In this document: positions 60,666 to 64,000 of the stretch, in pieces
How the letters are laid out: every line of letters starts with the position of its first letter
Position numbering within the stretch: position 1 is the first letter of the stretch
DNA from: a virus
Virus record (IMG/VR): IMGVR_UViG_3300025769_010106
Coordinates: 1-64,000 of that record
Length of the DNA stretch: 64,000 nt
Strand: one strand, 5' to 3'
The notes under the pieces: model-generated
Told to the model about the DNA's origin: nothing
The model's input: the letters and a program-made list of their open reading frames with translations, nothing else
Database searches by the model: none
Position numbers and translations under genes: made by a program

Positions 60666-62025
60666 TTGCTATATACCTACATTCATCCCAAAATTCTCTC
60701 ATCTCAGGAAATGTTTGTTCAAAGTTTGTGCCGCGGCGACGATCATGCTCACTAAAAAATCTATAAAAGTCTGCTCTGCGCGTGTCCACATCACTTACAT
60801 TATCCACACCCTGCATCCAGACTAGATCACGTCTCATCTTTAGTACTTCGTAGTCCTTAAATCCGTGCATCTCATCTAAATTTGATTCCATAAATTTTAT
60901 ACAGTCTTTAAGATATAACTGATATGCCGGAGTTAATATCTGCATACTTTGCCATTCAGGAGTATACAGTAATGGAGTATCAAACCAAATACGCTGATAA
61001 CTTTTGGTATAAGTCTTGCGAAGGTATAAAATATATTCTAGCAGTCTTTTCAAACTAATAATATTAAGATTACTCATAGTAATTATTAGAGTTAAACTAC
61101 TGCGATAGGGAATGTCGCGCACAAATCTTTCTATGCGTGACTTACAAAGTTCAAAGTCAAGTCCATGTCTAATATATTCAGCCTGTGCACCCCAGGTATC
61201 TAAGCTAACAAACTGCATGAAGTGTTCAATCTTTTCACCCTGTGTAAGCTGATGTATATAACCCATATAGTTTTCAAAAATATAATCATCTGTACTAAAG
61301 TTACTAGTAGTGTTTAAATGCAAATCTTTTTTAGGATTATCAAGCACATAATCAAACACACGATAGGTATTTGGATCCATGGTAGGTTCGCCACCAGTCA
61401 TACGAAAATGTTTTAGGTCTTTGTATAGATCAGGCCACCAACGCCAGAATGCTTCACGGTATGGATTGGCATCTTTATTGGGGATTGGTTTGCGTTCACC
61501 AATAAAATGTGCAGGATCATTATGTGGTGTGCTAGTAGGATAAGAACCATACTGCTTGGCTTCGCGTTCCCAGGTACTACTAAACTGTGGGCTACAATAA
61601 CTGCACTTCAAATTGCAAGCGTGATTAAAGTTAACTTCTACATAACTTGGATTTACATCTGCTTGTGGATTTGCTACAATATCAGCAAATGATTCCATAG
61701 CCCAGGGTTCACCACTGCGATAATGACGATCACTGATTGCGTTAGGTTGACTTTCAATATTCCAACAGTAGTTGCATTCAGTACACTTGACACCCTGTAT
61801 CATTTCAGCACGGCGCTCTTTCTTATGTGCAGTATTATGCAGGGCACTTGGATTGTCTGCAAGCGGCTCAACAGGAATGCGATGCAGTGGGGGATGGTAG
61901 CAACTATTGGTATGTCCGGTTGTTAAGTGTAGACTAACCTGTTTCCATTTAGCCAGGCAGAAACTATCGCTCACAGTAGCGAGTTTATACTTTGCTATAT
62001 TAGCATCAAAAAGGTAATCACTCAC
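60658..62025 (-). CDS. Radical SAM protein, variant auxiliary region (E)
   Basis: 455 residues. Core CNLKCSYCS: C137, C141, C144. Front Cys: SFCLAKW (C23), NSCYHPP (C42), CTECNYCW (C81, C84, C87). MTGGEPTMD is the GGE motif. Closest to protein D. Overlaps protein D by 8 bp and the GT-like gene by 4 bp. Confidence 0.85.
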   Translation of the reverse strand: MSDYLFDANIAKYKLATVSDSFCLAKWKQVSLHLTTGHTNSCYHPPLHRIPVEPLADNPSALHNTAHKKERRAEMIQGVKCTECNYCWNIESQPNAISDRHYRSGEPWAMESFADIVANPQADVNPSYVEVNFNHACNLKCSYCSPQFSSTWEREAKQYGSYPTSTPHNDPAHFIGERKPIPNKDANPYREAFWRWWPDLYKDLKHFRMTGGEPTMDPNTYRVFDYVLDNPKKDLHLNTTSNFSTDDYIFENYMGYIHQLTQGEKIEHFMQFVSLDTWGAQAEYIRHGLDFELCKSRIERFVRDIPYRSSLTLIITMSNLNIISLKRLLEYILYLRKTYTKSYQRIWFDTPLLYTPEWQSMQILTPAYQLYLKDCIKFMESNLDEMHGFKDYEVLKMRRDLVWMQGVDNVSDVDTRRADFYRFFSEHDRRRGTNFEQTFPEMREFWDECRYIANG

Positions 62026-62948
62026 CAGCCTTCGGCCTTTCTAATAACTTCTATTTCTGTAGTCATAGGATCGTATGCATGATAGGTTTGACTATAATAG
62101 TGCTTGAAGAATCTACTTTGTTCTGGTGTGTAATCAACGATTGGTAATTCAAGTTTACGTCTTAGTATAGCACCATATTCAGTAAAGTTTTCATCCCCAA
62201 TATCCCATTCTTCTTCCCAAATTCTATCCAAACTAGCAAAGTCTCTAACTTCATGCCAGTCCCAATCAGTACACATTAGTTTATATGTACCGTACCTAGC
62301 ACCATACATTGCCTCAAACCCATATTGTGCGTCAGCACCAACACTGTGCCAAACACAGAGCTTGTCAAAGTTTTTAGCATGTACCTGTTGCTTAAATTCT
62401 TCTACAGTAGGCTTGCGTCCTTTGTTAAGGCACATCTTAACGCCTTCTCTAAAACCAGCACGGAACGCATGTCTAGCACTACCATTAGGATATGTAGTAC
62501 TATAAACATTGTTCATTGCAAGATACTTGTCGTCAAAGCAAAACTCTACTACAGTTTCATCTGTACCGTCAGTTGCTTCATGTGTCTGCATATTATTAAC
62601 AAACTCACGTGTCCAGCAACTAAGTCCACCGTTGCCATACATAAGCCCGTTTATATTATTGCGAGCTTTCCAACGAAACACGCAATCAGCATATTCCTCT
62701 TTTATATCTAATACAAGATTGAAAAACGATTCATCAGGTATGTTGTCACCGTCTATGAGAACAAAGCGTTCTGTTTCACTTACTGCTGCCGCTGCTTTGT
62801 GTGCTGCATCACTTCCTTGCACACCATCCACACGTTTGGCCCAGGGAACCATATTTTGGATTTGAATCCAGAACTCTTCCTTTTTAGGTTCGTCAAATGA
62901 AAGATAGATGCAGTCTAGATCTGCAATATCAATTATTTGTCCAGCCAC
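62022..62948 (-). CDS. Glycosyltransferase-like (GT-A) protein
   Basis: 308 residues. LDCIYLSFDEPKKEEFW, then VPWAKRVDGVQGSDAAHKAA, then LIDGDNIPDESFF with a DxD-type motif, then NNINGLMYGNGG. This matches a GT-A style protein family found in marine phages, and its first half is related to the C-terminal part of the 769-residue protein at 47559. Leads into the radical SAM array by a 4 bp overlap. Confidence 0.7.
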   Translation of the reverse strand: MAGQIIDIADLDCIYLSFDEPKKEEFWIQIQNMVPWAKRVDGVQGSDAAHKAAAAVSETERFVLIDGDNIPDESFFNLVLDIKEEYADCVFRWKARNNINGLMYGNGGLSCWTREFVNNMQTHEATDGTDETVVEFCFDDKYLAMNNVYSTTYPNGSARHAFRAGFREGVKMCLNKGRKPTVEEFKQQVHAKNFDKLCVWHSVGADAQYGFEAMYGARYGTYKLMCTDWDWHEVRDFASLDRIWEEEWDIGDENFTEYGAILRRKLELPIVDYTPEQSRFFKHYYSQTYHAYDPMTTEIEVIRKAEGW

Positions 62949-63163
62949 TCGTGCAACCTTGCTACATCTTGGTCACTGTCTATACATACACGAATACCAC
63001 GTGCATACACTGTGCGGTCTAGTTCATAGCTAGAACTAAATGACTGTTCACAAAACAATTTTAGCTCTGTGAATAGTTCTTGATTGTCTCTAAATTGAGC
63101 ATCATAAATTATATCACCTGAATTTGCCACATGTGGTAGAGGAACATATACTTCATTCTGCAT
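62933..63163 (-). CDS. Small hypothetical protein
   Basis: 76 residues, acidic, ending RLHEWLDK. No motif recognised. GGAGAT ribosome site upstream. Overlaps the GT-like gene by 16 bp and the next upstream gene by 11 bp. Confidence 0.65.
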   Translation of the reverse strand: MQNEVYVPLPHVANSGDIIYDAQFRDNQELFTELKLFCEQSFSSSYELDRTVYARGIRVCIDSDQDVARLHEWLDK

Positions 63164-63470
63164 TTTCTATCTCCTTTATACAAAAATATGGATTATTTTT
63201 TAATGTAATTGCTGGTGTGGCTTGCCAGTAAACATGGACGGCTGTATCTATATCAACGATTTTGCCATCCTGAACACGCTGTCTTATAGGATATACCAGT
63301 GTATCCTCTGATATAACGATATAGTCTTCAGTCCAGTGTTCAGCTTTATTTACATGACAATAGTTAATAATTTCACCAGTTTCTTTATTGTAGCGCAAAC
63401 GAACCTCAAGTTCAACCTTAGTGCGATTGCCTAATAATTCAACTATTAATTTTTTTAACTCTGTACTCAT
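63153..63470 (-). CDS. Small hypothetical protein
   Basis: 105 residues. Beta-rich (ELEVRLRYNKETGEIINYC, TAVHVYWQATPAITL). No family recognised. Overlaps both neighbours, so it belongs to the same operon as the radical SAM genes. Confidence 0.65.
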   Translation of the reverse strand: MSTELKKLIVELLGNRTKVELEVRLRYNKETGEIINYCHVNKAEHWTEDYIVISEDTLVYPIRQRVQDGKIVDIDTAVHVYWQATPAITLKNNPYFCIKEIENAE

Positions 63471-63996
63471 ATCTATCTATCAATTCTGGAGTGCAAAATG
63501 TTTTATCGTAATAGTGGAATGGATACTGTTGTGCATATCCGCCTACAATTAAATCAAAATCGTCTGTTAGTGTCCATGATACAGCATCCTGCCAGCGCAT
63601 ACTATTCTTCCAGTTATTAATTGCCGGCTTCATATGTGTAAACGTCGGATAACTTAATTTATTTGAACAAGGTATTCCAAGATTTAACTGTGCTAGCGCA
63701 TAAAGAACATCAGTGTCAGGTTTGTCATAGATACTATACTCAAGAACACTGTCACGCAACTCAGCCCAATGGTGTATCGCCTGCTCAATAGCTCTACAGA
63801 AGCCCACACTAGTCCTACTGTACCTAAAATATGAAAACCCATTATAAGCATCATCAAGCTGATTGGCATCAAAAAACTTCCTGTAGTAACGTGTTTGGGC
63901 AATATTACCCTGGTAATCTCTTACACTATTAGTATAGCACACATCATTTAATCTACAACCGTTCCACCAGTGATCCAAACTGCGAGGAATAATCAT
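63439..63996 (-). CDS. Hypothetical, possibly glycan-related protein (may be cut by window end)
   Basis: 185 residues to an ATG at 63996. The frame stays open to the window edge, so the true start may lie outside. The end GGYAQQYPFHYYDKTFCTPELI recalls sugar-transfer proteins from memory, with low certainty. Overlaps the next gene by 32 bp. Confidence 0.55.
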   Translation of the reverse strand: MIIPRSLDHWWNGCRLNDVCYTNSVRDYQGNIAQTRYYRKFFDANQLDDAYNGFSYFRYSRTSVGFCRAIEQAIHHWAELRDSVLEYSIYDKPDTDVLYALAQLNLGIPCSNKLSYPTFTHMKPAINNWKNSMRWQDAVSWTLTDDFDLIVGGYAQQYPFHYYDKTFCTPELIDRYEYRVKKINS

Positions 63997-64000
63997 GTCA

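Noticed and set aside
1-64000. tRNA genes or an integrase/attachment site
   Set aside because: No cloverleaf-like segment with CCA end or recombinase motif was noticed by eye; short tRNAs could still be missed without a dedicated search.

Overview
The window looks like part of the genome of a large marine tailed phage of the T4 superfamily (Caudoviricetes, myovirus type). The support is a T4-type replication set: family B DNA polymerase at 12655-15330, sliding clamp at 16580-17311, RNase H/FEN nuclease at 37508-38518, a DsbA-like late-transcription protein at 12168-12434, and phage nucleotide enzymes (ThyX, dCMP deaminase). Genes are tightly packed, many with ATGA or TAATG overlaps. Several intergenic gaps carry T4-late-like TATAAATA boxes. 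I recognise several small proteins from memory as typical of marine T4-like phages. No photosystem gene, tRNA gene, integrase, CRISPR array or insertion sequence was seen, and no major virion gene (capsid, portal, terminase) lies here. The host cannot be named from the sequence.

Layout. 1-8948: sugar-enzyme-like genes, a multidomain protein with a nucleotidyltransferase-like head, a class 3 lipase, and a run of small basic proteins. 8996-12111: 2OG-Fe(II) oxygenase, cupin, and an ExbB/ExbD-like membrane triad. 12168-17311: DsbA-like protein, polymerase, clamp. 17312-26651: sulfotransferase, DpdA-like transglycosylase, then a sugar operon (glycosyltransferase, epimerase, nucleotide-sugar dehydrogenase, hydroxylase, PurT, DegT). 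26692-36583: folE, a YhhQ-type transporter, a subtilase lipoprotein with an autotransporter-like end, a phosphoribosyltransferase, queD, queE, a histidine phosphatase. 36580-40180: SGNH protein, RNase H, small conserved genes. 40218-43963: an early-like region with sigma70-type promoters, a duplicated promoter-leader cassette, and a MoxR ATPase / metallopeptidase-VWA pair of higher GC. 43969-47621: an isolated minus-strand exported protein, small genes, thyX, and a second DegT. 47559-63996: mostly minus strand, with a 769-residue repeat protein, dCMP deaminase, SufT-like protein, carbamoyltransferase, five radical SAM paralogues, an SGNH protein and a glycosyltransferase-like protein.

Three functional themes stand out. 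First, a scattered 7-deazaguanine kit (dpdA, folE, yhhQ, queD, queE) that probably modifies phage DNA. Second, an unusually rich glycan and small-molecule set (two DegT, sulfotransferase, carbamoyltransferase, several GT-like proteins, four oxygenase/cupin proteins of different types). Third, a compact array of five radical SAM proteins whose SPASM-like cysteine region precedes the core, sitting next to a SufT-type Fe-S assembly protein. The third theme is the best candidate for an undescribed system.
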